From Gyromitra esculenta (taxonomy: Eukaryota; Ascomycota; Pezizomycetes; Pezizales; Discinaceae), in assembly GCA_038503075.1 (NCBI GenBank), contig JBCAML010000011.1, positions 186,001 through 250,000 of the forward strand: 64,000 bases of DNA, read 5' to 3'. Made by a program: the position numbers and the translations under genes. Of the stretch, positions 10,953-22,750 are shown piece after piece. The notes under the pieces were generated by a model that was not told where the DNA came from, did no database searches, and saw only the letters and a list, made by a program, of their open reading frames with translations. Every line of letters starts with the position of its first letter. The first letter of the stretch is position 1.

Positions 10953-13798
10953 TCACCACTCAATTACCTCTTCCTCTTCCAAAGCATCATCAGGCTCATA
11001 CACGACGGCCATCGATCTATCTTGTTTCACTCGCTCTCCCAAATCTTCTTCATCCAATACTTTAATGATAGCCCCCATTCCCGCCATCGGCCCAGTTACT
11101 GGCGGTATATCGACTCTATTCTTCTCACTTGACGAGCGCTTACCTACTTTCACCTTGCTTCCAGCCCTTTTTAGGCCGGTATTAGATCTCTTAAGAGAGC
11201 CCGGAACATCTTCAGATCCTATTGGTAAATGCGGTAATGGAGTCTCATGGTACCTTTTAACTGCTACAACGCCACCAATTCCTGCTAATTGCCCAGCTAC
11301 AGCCGTCTGAGAGAGTTGCAGGAACCCGTGCTGCATCTTCTTGAGCTGCCTCATAGCTGCAGCTTCGACTGCATCCTTCTCTTTCCTTATACGGGTGAGT
11401 TGCTTATCGATTTCTGTAATAACCATAGCTTGCTGGGAGACGAAGAGATCGTGTTTCTTCTTTAATGTCTCATAGTCATCGTACATGGCCCGATATTCCC
11501 TCTCGTACATTTGGATCTTCTTCCGCAGTGCCGTGATTTCATCATGGAGCGGCGGGCTGGACTCGGAACCGGAACTCTCAGTCGATGACGGTGAGTCTTC
11601 TCGGTAACCCCCCCAGGCGTCAAGAGCGCCCTGTAGGACCTTTGTTTCCAGTGTTTTACTCTCCAAAAGAGACTCCAACTCGGCGACGCTTCTGTTGAGG
11701 TCTTTGATATGGTTGTCTCGCTTTTTGACATCCTTCTTATATACCTTCACATCCTTCTTGTACAGTTCAATGTCCTCCTTCAACAACTCGGTGGTCTTCA
11801 CTAAACGCTCAAGTTCCGGAGTTTGCTCATTGCCAGTGAGTTTTTGTTTAAACTCGTCCAATTCTTTTCGGTACGCCTCAAGCCTATCCGCTACCCCTAT
11901 GTTCTCACCCTCCAGATCCTTGACCCTTTCATCGCGATCCAGAAGGGCTTTATGTCCCTCTTCTAATTCAGCCTCCATGTCTGCCCAAGCTTCCTCCACC
12001 GCTTTCTTATCCTTCTTGACCGCAGCTAACTCCGTCTCAAAGAACTGAATTTTGGTGTCTTTATCCTCGACGACATTTTTCAGCAGGAACACTTCGCGAT
12101 TCGCACTGGAAACGCTGTTCAGGGCGTCTTCGGTGATCTGGTTGATCTTCTCCTCGAGTTGCCGGTTTTTTCTCTTTTCTTCGCCTAGGCGGGTATTGAT
12201 CTTTTTGGTCATTTCTAGAAGCTCTTCATTTGCTTCTCTCTGCGTACGGACGGATTGTCGACTTTGTTCAAGTTCCTGCGAATCATCTCGTATCTGTTTT
12301 TCCAATCTCTCCTTCTCGTCTTTCAGCGCAGCCAGTTTATTCTGAAATTCTTCCAGGTCACTCCTCCTCAAATTTTCGATCTTCTCGATCTTCTCCCCAA
12401 AGACCCAATTGAGTTCAGCCCTTCGCCTCTCCTCCTCCCCGAGCACACTCTGTAGGTTCTCCCTCGACTTCCGCTGCGCCTCATCTCTCATCCTCTCCTC
12501 GCGATGCAAGGTATTCTCAAAATCCCTCCACACCACCGCTCTGATCTCCTCCCGTTTCTTCTCCTCTTCAACCACCAGCTTATCCATATCCACCTTCGCC
12601 CTTACAGTAGTCTCTACCAACTGCTTCTCTACCCGTTCCCTCCGCCGGATCTCTTCCATCAACTTCCTCCCAATATCTGCTAGCCCCATCTCTGATATCC
12701 CCCCTACCATCATCGGCGTATTTCTATTCCTAACTTGGTGCTGATTCAATTCATAGATCCGTACCCTTGCACTCTCTAACTCTTCATCCTTTTGTGCTAG
12801 AGCTTGCTCCATGACTGCGATTTGTTCACGGTAGCCGTGGCTATTAGATCTTAGGAATTCTAGTTCTCGCTCTTTCCCTTTAACTGCATCAACTAATTCG
12901 AATTCACGACGCCTATGTTGCTGAGTATTGTCTAGGCTCACCAGCGCCGGTTCGGGGGTAGGAGTTTCGAAACTGAGTGCGGATAGGTCGGAGCCCACGT
13001 TTGCGTACGTGGATCTGGGGTCGTTTTCTGGGACGCTATGCGCGTTGTCGTAGTTTCCCTGTATCTATTGCTCTAATCAGCAAAACCCAAGACCAGAATC
13101 AAAAGACCAACAACACAAACCTCAGAATAATCAACCCCATCCAACCCCCCATCCCCCCTCTCGGGCGATAACGGTGGACTAGCTGGATACTCCGAGCACC
13201 CCGAAACCGGCGAATAAAATCCCGGCATCCTCGGAGAGGGCAAATTCTGATTACTGGTAGCCAACGGAACCCTCCCTCTTGGAGTAACCGAACGGCTAAA
13301 ATTCACCGGCTGTGGAGGCGGGGGCGGCGGTTGTGTTGGTGGTGACGAATATAGCATAGCCGCCGAATCATGTGGCGGTGCTGATGATTGACACCGTAGC
13401 GGGGTGGGCGGTTCCATGTATTCTATCGGCGGTCGCTGATCAAATGATTTGGTTCTCCGCCCAAGACCGGAACTTCTAGAGCGGATGAGCGGTTTGCGAG
13501 AGCGGATAGGATTGCTGGGATCGTCGAAGGTGGAGGTTCGGGCTCTGCTGAGATGCGGAGCAAAGACGAGGCCGGCATTTTCAGCGGCGAAGCCAGAGAC
13601 TATTGGGGGTGGTTTTGGGAGGGTTTTTTTCTTGTAGGCAGGAAGTGGAGCGGAGTGAGGTGGTTGTGGGATGGACTGTAGATGGGATGTGGGGGTGCTA
13701 GAGGAGGTGGTGTAGGGATCGACTTGGGTGAGTGCGGTTCGAAGGGCTTTGTCTTCGCTGTTCTTGCGCCGCGAGAATAGACCTATCGACGGAGGCAT
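10953..13798 (-). CDS. long coiled-coil protein, function unknown
   Basis: Two exons, 13121-13798 and 10953-13058, joined across a 62-nt intron (13059-13120, phase 0, acceptor ATACAG), encode 927 residues. Residues 1 to about 230 are a basic, Pro/Ser-rich disordered head (MPPSIGLFSRRK...). Residues from about 270 to 820 are nearly unbroken heptad-rich coiled coil with E/K/Q/R and many blocks such as EEERRRAEL and KKDVKVYKKDVKKRD. The tail is Gly/Val-rich, then basic, and ends in an acidic cluster (DDALEEEEVIEW). Such architecture is typical of cytoskeletal, spindle-pole or septation scaffolds, but I recognise no named domain. Start choice: first ATG in an open frame of coding character. Antisense ORFs across the coiled coil are compositional shadows. 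Confidence 0.85.
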
Positions 13799-16500
13799 GG
13801 CTGGACGTCGGAGCGGAAAGGAAGTTGGTGATGGGGATATATGAACCTCTGTGTACCGGTCCAGAGGAAACGGTACGGTACCGGAAATAAAATAGAGAAT
13901 ATGTAGCTGGAGTGGTGGAAAAACGATCTGGCAGTGGTCAGGGTCGCACAGCAGATTCCCGCAGCGGAAAAGCGCTTCGTGGTAAATCCGTTCGACGTAA
14001 CACCAGCAGTGTCAAGCTTGTCACAGCTGAACTTGCGATTGCTGAGGAAAGACAGAAAGGTTATAAATAGAGTGGAGAAAAGAAAATATTGGAGGTAATG
14101 TCAGGTATTAAAGAAGGCAATTCTGTTTAAAGATATTCCCATCAAGCCCAGCTTTTGCCAATGCTCCCCGGGAACTGAAACTGATCCGATTTGCAATCAA
14201 CACAAAGATCGACAGTCGGAACCCCGATGGATGATGTGAGTAGAGATTAGTAAGTATCGATATCTACCGAGTACTTGAAAACGGCGTGCAACACCTTGCA
14301 AGATAGGGAGAAAGAAAAACGTGGATGAACGATGCTCAGGACGATCGCGAGACAGCCGGCACACGACCGAGTACTGGAGGGAAGAGAAAGGAAACAAAAA
14401 GGAGACATGTTGTTCCTGTAAAGGAGAACATTGCTCCACAGCCAGGGTAATTAGGTTCCCTTCAAGGAAGGGCTCCAGGGGTACGGCGCATACAGCACAG
14501 ATGATGCCGAGGCCACTTCACCGTTCGTCGCGATAACCGAGAACAAGACTCTTGTAGGTCTATCATTGTAGATCGTAAGATTTACACGATTCGCCGGTAT
14601 CGAATGCGTACCCTATTCTTTCTATGTGGACTCAAATGGCTGGAATGGGTTTCGGAATACTTAAAACCTCCACCAAAACCACAAGCGGGAACCTTCCCCG
14701 TATCACAGTTTCAGCGAGACCGGAGGTGTTATAATAGGTAGGTAGCGCGTGGCTGGAGGAAACTCCACAATGCGACTTGTATTGCGATCCTTTCTTCAAA
14801 GAAAACAAGGTTCCTAACACCACCCACCACATGTCAGAACATGTGCTGTAACCCCCGTTCATGCGTACCAACCTAGCATGTAGAAATAAGTCTAAATGCA
14901 GCTCAAGCTCAGCTCCGTGGGTTCCCCGAGTAAAATAGAGTTCATGCAAGTTGGTATGCACGAATCTCTCCGCTTCATGCAGGGCGCTTTGACTAAGCGA
15001 TAGTGGACTAGTGGTATCGTCGAAACTTTGATACCTACACGCAACGTACTTACATGTAGTACCCAGCTAGGGCTGTGCTCCAGTTAACTATCAAACTTTT
15101 CTAGAGTGAGTCCTCGATTTAAACTTACCAATAGTTAATGACTTTGCCGGAGTCTCTTTTTCAGGGGTCAAAAATAATCAGCGCGAACAAACCTGGTGGT
15201 TAGAATGATGGCCGTATCTCTAGATCCAAAATCTGAGAAAAATACAACACCAGCAAGCAGCTAAAAATTAGATATTCCAGCATACTCTCACAAGGAAACC
15301 ATCAAGATCGAGAGTTCTAGAGTCCCCAGCAAAATATAAACCCACCTATCCCCATCCCACGAGTGACATGTACTTTAGAGGTGAGGGAAAGTCTGTCACC
15401 AGGTGGCGGTGTTGACGGTGCGAAACTCAATCGCCAACTCAATTCAAGATTATGGAACCCCTCAAAAAATTACGGCAAGCTTACAGAAAGCAGAGAGGCT
15501 TCAGGAATAGAGTAAATAAAAGGTTATTTAACGAAAGAGAGCACCAGAATATTGAGTGTGAAGAGAAGCACCATCACCTGTCGACAGATTTACCCCACAT
15601 CCCACACCCCACACCCCACAACCAACAACACGTACATGTAGTTAGCCCCTCGGGCGAAACCGCTTAGATTTGATTCGTAACCCCAAGAGGCAACGAACCT
15701 TGGTGAAAACAATGGTCAAAGACAATGCACACGTCACATGTGTACGTATACCCCGCCTGGTTTGCCCTTTTCCCACGTTTCTGGAAGTCAAAAGTTTGTT
15801 TTTGAGGATTAGCCGGTTTCCGAGCCCATCTCAGTTTAACGGTTGGATGACTGAAGAGGTGAAGTGATTGGAGGGCGGTGATAGGGGTTCAGTGGCTAGA
15901 AGGTATTAGAGATGTGGCGAGGATAGATGCGGTTGAGTGAGTTGCGTGGTCTTTCATGTAAACTATAATTTACTTGGTCTCGTGCCCAAACCCTCTCATG
16001 CAGCTTGCTGCGTACCGTAGGGATGAAAAAAAACCTAAACTTTGCTAAAATCCCCACTCGATCAGCTATGCTGAGTTACAGTAGCTTGAGGTCTGATACA
16101 ATTGAAGCAATAGCATGTTGCTGCCAAGGCTAATACACTAACAGCAGTCTGGTGCCAGAGGGAAACTGTACCGAGCTTCAAGTTTTTCCTGAAACCTAAT
16201 GGTTCTCTTAATACTCTCGGTATTGATATTTGGCATGCAGCAACCCTGAAACAAAGCCCCGTGTGTAATCATTTGCTTAGCTACTATCAAGCCATGTGCC
16301 TCTAAATACGGCCACCTCATGTTTCACTGATCACTAGAAATCACTCGGCAACATACACGCAACACATCACTGTAATAACGCTTAATCCCGCAACATAAAA
16401 CATCACTCGCAGCCCCGAAAGCGGTTCCTGTAATGTCTGCATGTATTTCTCATCAGCGACAGATAAGTTGTCTGTCCCGTCAATCACTGGGGTGTTTCTA
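13799..16500. other. gene-free spacer upstream of the coiled-coil gene
   Basis: No supported gene. Near 13850-13892 there is a short GGTACCGG-rich inverted patch close to the coiled-coil gene start. A 71-codon basic ORF at 15452-15667 has no supporting features. The rest is unremarkable. Confidence 0.45.
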
Positions 16501-16633
16501 CTCGTGCTCTAGAATAAGTACCTGAAAATGCCTTTTGGTGGCAACGTTTTTTAATCCGTTCCGCAGCAGCACTTCAAAATACGGTTGGACAAAGTCTTAC
16601 CCTTGTTTTCAGGTACTTATGCTATAGCACAAG
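16501..16633. mobile_element. MITE C copy 1, 133 bp, TA target duplication
   Basis: Inverted ends of about 28 bp: the left arm starts CTCGTGCTCTAGAATAAGTA and the right arm, reversed, starts CTTGTGCTATAGCATAAGTA; both continue ACCTGAAAA. TA flanks both sides (16499-16500, 16634-16635). The 70-bp interior, including CGCAGCAGCACTTCAAAAT, is shared with the copy at 49202-49332, which shows that this is a real dispersed family. Confidence 0.88.
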
Positions 16634-17207
16634 TAGCACAACCACCATGGTTGGATGTCAGACGAGGGGATCGGACGATCGGGAGTATTTTTCATCCCCC
16701 GCTCCTAAACTGAGCTTTCTATCGAACTCGCAACGCCTTGATATACTATTCCTGGTTAGTGCAGTGGCCAGGATGAAATAAAATGGGGGTTTGACAGCGA
16801 ACATTAGTTTGTGGCCACTCACGATCCTTCAACTCAGTGACTCGTACATAGCCGGTCTTTGCATACGTAGCACCCGTGAGTCGTTCGTATCCCAGTGTAC
16901 GGAAACGAGGGTGATTACGAAAACCTCAGAGTTTTGCCCATATTCAACAGGGCCTTCCCGGATAAGGCTCCTACTGTTGGCTTGGCAGGCTGCACGCACG
17001 GTACCCCACACTGTGGCGCGCAAGAATCAGGCAGCAGTGGAGTGGCGAATATGAGGCGCCGCGCGGCCGCTTAATCGGAGGTAAGAGCTTTCGTATGGTC
17101 TCGTTCTCTCGCCCTCCCCGTTGTCTTTCTCCTACCAGCACTCTTCCAGCTCCTCTCTTCCTATCCCTTACCCAACCCCCCCCCACAACCTCCTATCACC
17201 ACAACCT

Positions 17208-17238
<31 letters not shown>

Positions 17239-17487
17239 TCCATCTCACCTTCATATCGCCCTTTAGCCATATTGCGGAGTGCAGTCTACTCGAGTAAAAT
17301 AATTCTCATATTCGACAAGGCTGTAATTTTACCGGCCAACTCACACTCGTACCTAAATTACAAGGTAGCACTAAACACCTCTGATCAAGCTGGTACCTCA
17401 AAAAGCTCGATTAAAAGCCAAAATCGCCTAGATAAGCTACCAACGCTTAGAAGGCAAAATACACCACATTAGCGACAGCAATAAATC
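16634..17487. other. upstream region of the PB1-UBA gene
   Basis: It contains a CAT/ATC microsatellite (17211-17238) and a C/T-rich stretch at 17100-17210, both common in fungal promoters and leaders. ORFs read through the repeat are not supported as coding. Confidence 0.5.
17211..17238. repeat. (CAT)n microsatellite
   Basis: Nine tandem CAT units in the presumed 5' leader of the PB1-UBA gene. Confidence 0.9.
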
Positions 17488-19247
17488 ATGCTACCAACTT
17501 TTCAGGTTCGCGGCCTTCGCTGCTGCTCGTCTGATGCCATTTCAGGCGACGAAGAGAGATGGGTCGATGTTCAGCTCGACGATCTTCAATACGAGCAACT
17601 TATTCAGAACCACCCAGAAACGACTTTGAGTTATGTTGACGATGATGATGGCGAAATCATCACTGTAAGTAGCACTTTTACCACCTTTTGCTGATTTGTT
17701 GCATGATTACGTTCCTTTTGCCCAGTTTCCTAGTGTTTTTCGTAGTGGTTGGGTTAGCGTCGTCGCTTAGATCAGTCATCTGCCTTTTTACTCTAATATT
17801 AAAATGAGATGTTCTGGTGCACACTTCACACTTTGTCATATCTGGAAAAAAAGGTCCCGTCTAACGGTCAGTGCTTATAGGTTGGTTCTTCAGAGGAACT
17901 TGTCGCGCGTGTTCAAGAACTACACCCACTCACGCCTGTAATCTTCGACCTTTTCGTTTCCCCTTCACATCCAAAGTACGAATCTGCAATAAAGCTATGG
18001 AGCGAGGTTCTCCAGCCCCACGCCGAGTTCTTTTCAAAAGATAAAGGCAAAGGGAAGGAAAAGGCGGAGGTGTTGGACGCAAATGATACTAGTTCTGTCA
18101 CTAGAAGTGGAATATTGGTGGACCTCAGCGACGATGGCTCCTCGAGCATGAAGGAGAGCGTGCCAAGACTTGAGGAAGATCCTGCCCAGCAACCTCTGCT
18201 CAGCATGTTTGAAAGTGAACTTGAGAAGATTTTCCAGACTACTACGGGCTCGTTTCCTGCTGATCCTGAAGTTTCGGCTCCTCGTCAGGCTTCACCTGTT
18301 CCTTCTTTCCACGATATCCCTCAACCATATCCGAGTGAGATTCTCGGACAGACCCTCCGCACAATTGCCCAAAATATTGGTCGTGTAGCTAGTGAGTTGC
18401 GCCATGATCTTCCCTCGCATGCTCAACCTACCGTCGAGGCCTTGAATACCGCGCTTCACTCTGCTATTGGGACTTTTACCACACAGCTACAGAATGTTGC
18501 CCTGGATGCTGCGGCCGCAGCTAGGGACGCAGCTCAGGCCACGAGGGACATGGACGTTTCTGAGCTTGAGGCTACTGGAAAAAGAATGAAAGAATTGGCT
18601 GAGACGGTTGGACATATTGCTATCCAGGGAGCTAGCGTTGCAAAAGAGGAAGTTGATAAGGCTCTGAGCCATGTTAGCGAAGCTAGACGGGCCGCTGGGC
18701 AGGCTGGAGAAACTAGACGCGCCGAGAGCGAAGCTAGTGGGGATATGGAAGAAGTTACGCCAAAGGGTAAAGAGAGGGAATCGGAGAAAAAAGAAACCGG
18801 CAGCAGCAACGATGCTGAGCAGAGCAAGACGAATGAACCAAAGACCATCTGGGAGTTGATTCAAGAAGCTTCGGAATCCAGCAGAACCGAAAGGGCACCT
18901 ATTAACATAGCTGACGCGGTTAACATTCCCGCCGGTGTTCAGGAGGTCCCAGTTCAACCCAATACGTTCCCGGATTCTTCATCTGATGATGAGGATGATG
19001 CCCCCGAGGAAATCCCTGGTGCATATGAGTCCCGCAACGGACGTGATACTACGGGTCGCCGTCGCCGCCATTTCGATCCTCTTCGTCCTCAAGGTGGACA
19101 TGTCGATGGGCCTCCAAGGAACAATACATTCCCTCACTGGGCTCCTGGGCATCATATGTTCCACCCAAGACACCCTAGACATGGCCGACATGGACCACAT
19201 CATGGTGGACCACCGCCTCATCACCCTCACTTTGGAATGCCTGGAGC

Positions 19248-19285
<38 letters not shown>

Positions 19286-20643
19286 CTCCACCTCCCCACA
19301 GCCCCCATGGTCCTCACGGCCCACATGATCCTCGCAGTGCTCCGCCTCCGCCTCCGCCTCCGCCTCCGCCCCCACATCCCCCACAAGGTCCCAATAGCCC
19401 GCATCGGCACCCACATTCGCCACCGCCGCCACCGCCGCCACCGCCTCCTGCGCCACCCTCCTTTTTCCCTCACCACCCCTTCCATCAGCCTCCTTCCTTT
19501 TGGGGGGGGAGTGGACCATCTAGTAATACCTCAGTAGCTAGTTCAAGCAATCCACTAGAAGAATTCATGAAGATGCGCCTCCGTGGGGATGCTACAGCAA
19601 AGCCGGCCAGTGTTACATCTGGACGATCTGGAAACAGTGTTGCAGAGTGGAATAGTGGCCAGAACGAGCAAAAAGACGAGAACTCTGATGCTTCTTCTTC
19701 ACCATTGTTCCCGTTCATCCGTCGTGCCAACACGATTGGGTCAGCTGCTACGATTGGGTCAGCTGCTAGAGACAGAGAGCCATGGACAGCACCACAGTCC
19801 TCTACTTCCGATCAGGCCAGGGACCAGGAAAGATTTGTTCTACCTGTTGCTGCAATGCCACCAATCCCCTCCACCCAGCACGTGATGCGTCGCTTTCCTT
19901 CTCTCTCCAGTTTCCACTCTTCGTCCAGCGGACAGGGAGCTGCAGGATTGAGAGCTCAGATATCGGTCCCCAACTTCCGCTCGCAGAACTATCGCTCGCA
20001 ACGAAGATCTTTGGTAGATATTGGACCGAACCCCTTCGCGACCCCCCAAAGACAACTTTCTCCCGCATCTGAGCAGACTTCCGTCTCTGAACCTAGCAAG
20101 CCTGAAGGTTCTGAGCTACGTGCGCTCCAAGGGGGATGGCCGCAGGCAGTCCTCATCCCTCCTCCGCCTCCTCCAGCACCTATGGACGCATTCACTCCTC
20201 GTGGTTTACATCGCGCAAGCACGATAGCTACTACCAGAGAGGTTAATGGTGGCTCATCGGATAGTTCTCAGAAGAACGAAACAAATCCCTTTACAGAGCG
20301 CCGCAGAAGGAGAGAGAGCAGGATGAGCAGGGAGGATAACATCGAAGAAGCGCAAGAGGCGAATGATTGGGGCTACTATTCTCGTCGTAGCGTTCCTGGC
20401 ACGTCCCCTGAACAACTAGAACAGCAGCAGCAGAAGTTAGAGCAGCAAAAGAATGTCAATGATGCTCAAAGCGAAGTGGACAAGTGTGTTGCGCAGTTGT
20501 TGGAGATGGGTTATGCAGAAGATGAGAGCGATAGTGCGCTTGAGAGTTTGAAGGTCTATGCTCAGATTGCTGAGGGTAGCGTCCTCGATGCGATTGAGAT
20601 GCTAGAGGAGGAGAGGAGAGCTTGGGGCCAGAAAATGGAATAA
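17488..20643 (+). CDS. PB1-UBA domain protein with His/Pro-rich linker
   Basis: Two exons, 17488-17664 and 17881-20643, joined across a 216-nt intron (donor GTAAGT, acceptor TTATAG, phase 0), give 979 residues. The intron falls inside an N-terminal PB1-like fold: TTLSYVDDDDGEIITV followed by GSSEELVARVQEL is the acidic OPCA motif (Asp-x-Asp-Gly-Asp/Glu pattern). The C-terminal ~50 residues form a UBA domain (VDKCVAQLLEMGY, then VLDAIEMLEEER), which binds ubiquitin. Between them lie helical Ala-rich and Ser-rich regions and, at about 485-600, a striking His/Pro/Gly tract with HPHP and poly-Pro runs. PB1 plus UBA without a ZZ finger resembles fungal relatives of p62/NBR1-type autophagy or ubiquitin adaptors. 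That role is inferred. The start ATG gives a reasonable PB1 first strand, but an upstream exon cannot be excluded. Confidence 0.82.
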
Positions 20644-21591
20644 TTGATGGTATATTTTATTGTGAGAAGAATTTTGGAGGATTTGGGGAAATTGAATCAC
20701 TTTATAGTATTTGACAGTCTTTTTTATACAGCTATTTGTTGGATTGGAGTTGCTGGAGCAGCCGAGTAAAGGCGGATTTATTTGCGGCTGCGGGTGTTAT
20801 TTGTCGAGTGTATTTGTTTTATTGTTCTTCGCTCCTCGTTTGATTTTTTTTATTTCCTCTATTGACGAAAATCGCTTTTTTATCCTTATGACCACAAAGG
20901 AGGGAAAGAGGGAGGGAAAATAACGTAAAAGAAAAAGAAAAAAGGGCTAGCTATGGTGTTGTGGGTGGGGGTAGGAGGATACTTTGTTTTTGATATGTTG
21001 ATTTTTTTCGTAGCAGTAGTAGCAGTAGCAGAACAATGACAGTTATTTATTTTCTAAAGTGCTTCAAGCTAGCCCTCATTTGTACGCTGCGAGGTTTAGT
21101 CTCGTCGCCAGACTTTATGGCCCCGGAATGGAATGGCTTGAGGATAAGTTTAAGAGATAAACTGATTGGGTGAGTTAGTTGCGATCTCTAAGGTCAGCAA
21201 GGTTGGTAGCGCTTTTTAAGTTTAGGCTGTTCAGAGTATTCTAGATCGCTTTTTTTTGGTGTGGTAGCTATGAATCATGATATATCACTCGCTGTTATCA
21301 ACTGTACGCTAGACTGATGAAGGGGTGCGGACGGTCCCTGTCATACAACCCATTCACCTATCGGGTATTTCCACGAGAATATATCTTCGCTCGTATTAGA
21401 GGTGCACGACTAGCACAGTGCAATCTAGTTCAGTTGCTGGATAAAGTTGTTCTACGATGAAACACTTCTAGGATATAATCTCGCACCGTGTTATTTGAGG
21501 GTACTCTGCAGATCACTTCCTAATCATGCCCATATTCCTCCTTCGCTATTCGCTCTTACAAGCATGTTGATACATACCCCAAAACGTTAAC
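20644..21591. other. convergent 3' spacer
   Basis: T-rich spacer between the PB1-UBA gene (+) and the membrane-protein gene (-). It holds both 3' untranslated regions and no supported gene. Confidence 0.5.
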
Positions 21592-22691
21592 TCACCATTG
21601 TCCTACCCCTCTCCGTCTATCTCTCCTAGCCACATGCTCTTCTAAGCGTGCGCAATGTTATCAGCCAACTGGTATCTAAAAGATAAGATTGAACGAAAGG
21701 ACACATACTATTCCAGATCTGTATAAGATCCACAACCGTGCCCAAAATCACCACCAACATCACTATCTGCCCAAAATCCCATGTATCATCATAGCTATTC
21801 TTGAGGTAGTGGTGATCAGAAAAGCTTTTCCGCGTCAACCACAGCTGCTTAGCAGAAAAGAAGCTGGTAAAAACCGGAATTACAAGGTGCAGCGCTCCAA
21901 GAACTATGTTCTTTGTCGTCTCGTCCCGAATCGCTGAGTGAATTTCAGGGTGTAGGCCCTCGAATGCAAGCGCCATCCATGGAACCATGAATATTTCCCA
22001 ACTAGCCCATCCGAACTTCTTTGGTTGGTTCAGCGCCGGCCCTTTCTTATCGGGCTGGAAAAAGCATAGTGCGGGCCAGCGCGCATCGCCGTCGTCGGCG
22101 AAACTCCAGCCTTTTGTCCAGTACTTCATTATGATGAAAGATGCGAGCATTACGAACATGCATGCTACGAGAAAACGCCTTGCGTATAGAACCCACAGAC
22201 ATCTTTGCCACTCCCGTGCGAGGATGAAGAAGCTGGCTGTTTGTAGAGTGGTAGATAGGATTGCCATATAGCTGATTATGTTCCAGTGGTATACCGAGAG
22301 GTAGCATGCACGGTGGAATCCAACAATTAGGATGGCGAAGCCCATGGCTAGCTGTAGTTTGGTCAGGTCCTCTAGTAGTGCCTCTAAGATCTTTCGTATG
22401 TAGGTTGAGCGGTTCCTGGATTGGTAGTCCCGTACGAATGGTTTTCGCCCGTTCCTTGTGTAGCCGTAAGCGTCGATGGTGGCTATAAGAAGCATGTTGA
22501 GAAGGGTAAGACAGAATAGGAGTAGAAACACTACGATTGTCTGTCTAGGAATTAGTACTATTTCTGTTTAATACACTAGGGGCTTTCTGTGCAATATCAC
22601 TAACTCCTTTACCAGCTATCTCTGGGAGCTCCTCTATCTGCTCGGGAACAGCACCAGTGCATACAGGATCGACTTGACAATGCCACCCCAT
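21592..22691 (-). CDS. fungal polytopic membrane protein
   Basis: Proposed exons 22605-22691, 21709-22540 and 21592-21641 give 322 residues in frame. Intron 1 (22541-22604) has donor GTTAGT and a TACTAAT branch. It joins EIAGKG to TIVVFLLLF, which fits the conserved 'DIAGxGV' entry into the first membrane helix of this fungal family. Intron 2 (21642-21708, donor GTATGT, acceptor GCTTAG) gives a basic tail ending GVGQW; without it the frame ends at 21626 with LRRACG. About six or seven hydrophobic segments are visible (for example FLLLFCLTLLNMLLI, LVACMFVMLASFII, IVMLVVILGTVV). No catalytic motif is seen. The family is common in Pezizomycotina and uncharacterised. Confidence 0.72.
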
Positions 22692-22740
22692 GGTTTTAGA
22701 TTATGGCTGAGTTTACTGTGCTAGTCCTCCAGGATCACCC

Positions 22741-22750
22741 TTTTATATAT
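22741..22750 (-). promoter_or_regulatory. TATA box of the membrane-protein gene
   Basis: On the minus strand this reads ATATATAAAA and is followed by GGG. It lies 50-59 nt upstream of the ATG at 22691. The sequence matches a TATA element; its use is inferred from position. Confidence 0.45.

Noticed and set aside
15452..15667. 71-codon basic small ORF
   Set aside because: It has an ATG and an upstream ATATAA, but no motif, no coding bias that I can judge, and a low-complexity tail.
18979..19485. 168-codon Arg/Trp-rich minus ORF
   Set aside because: Mirror of the His/Pro repeat region of the PB1-UBA gene.
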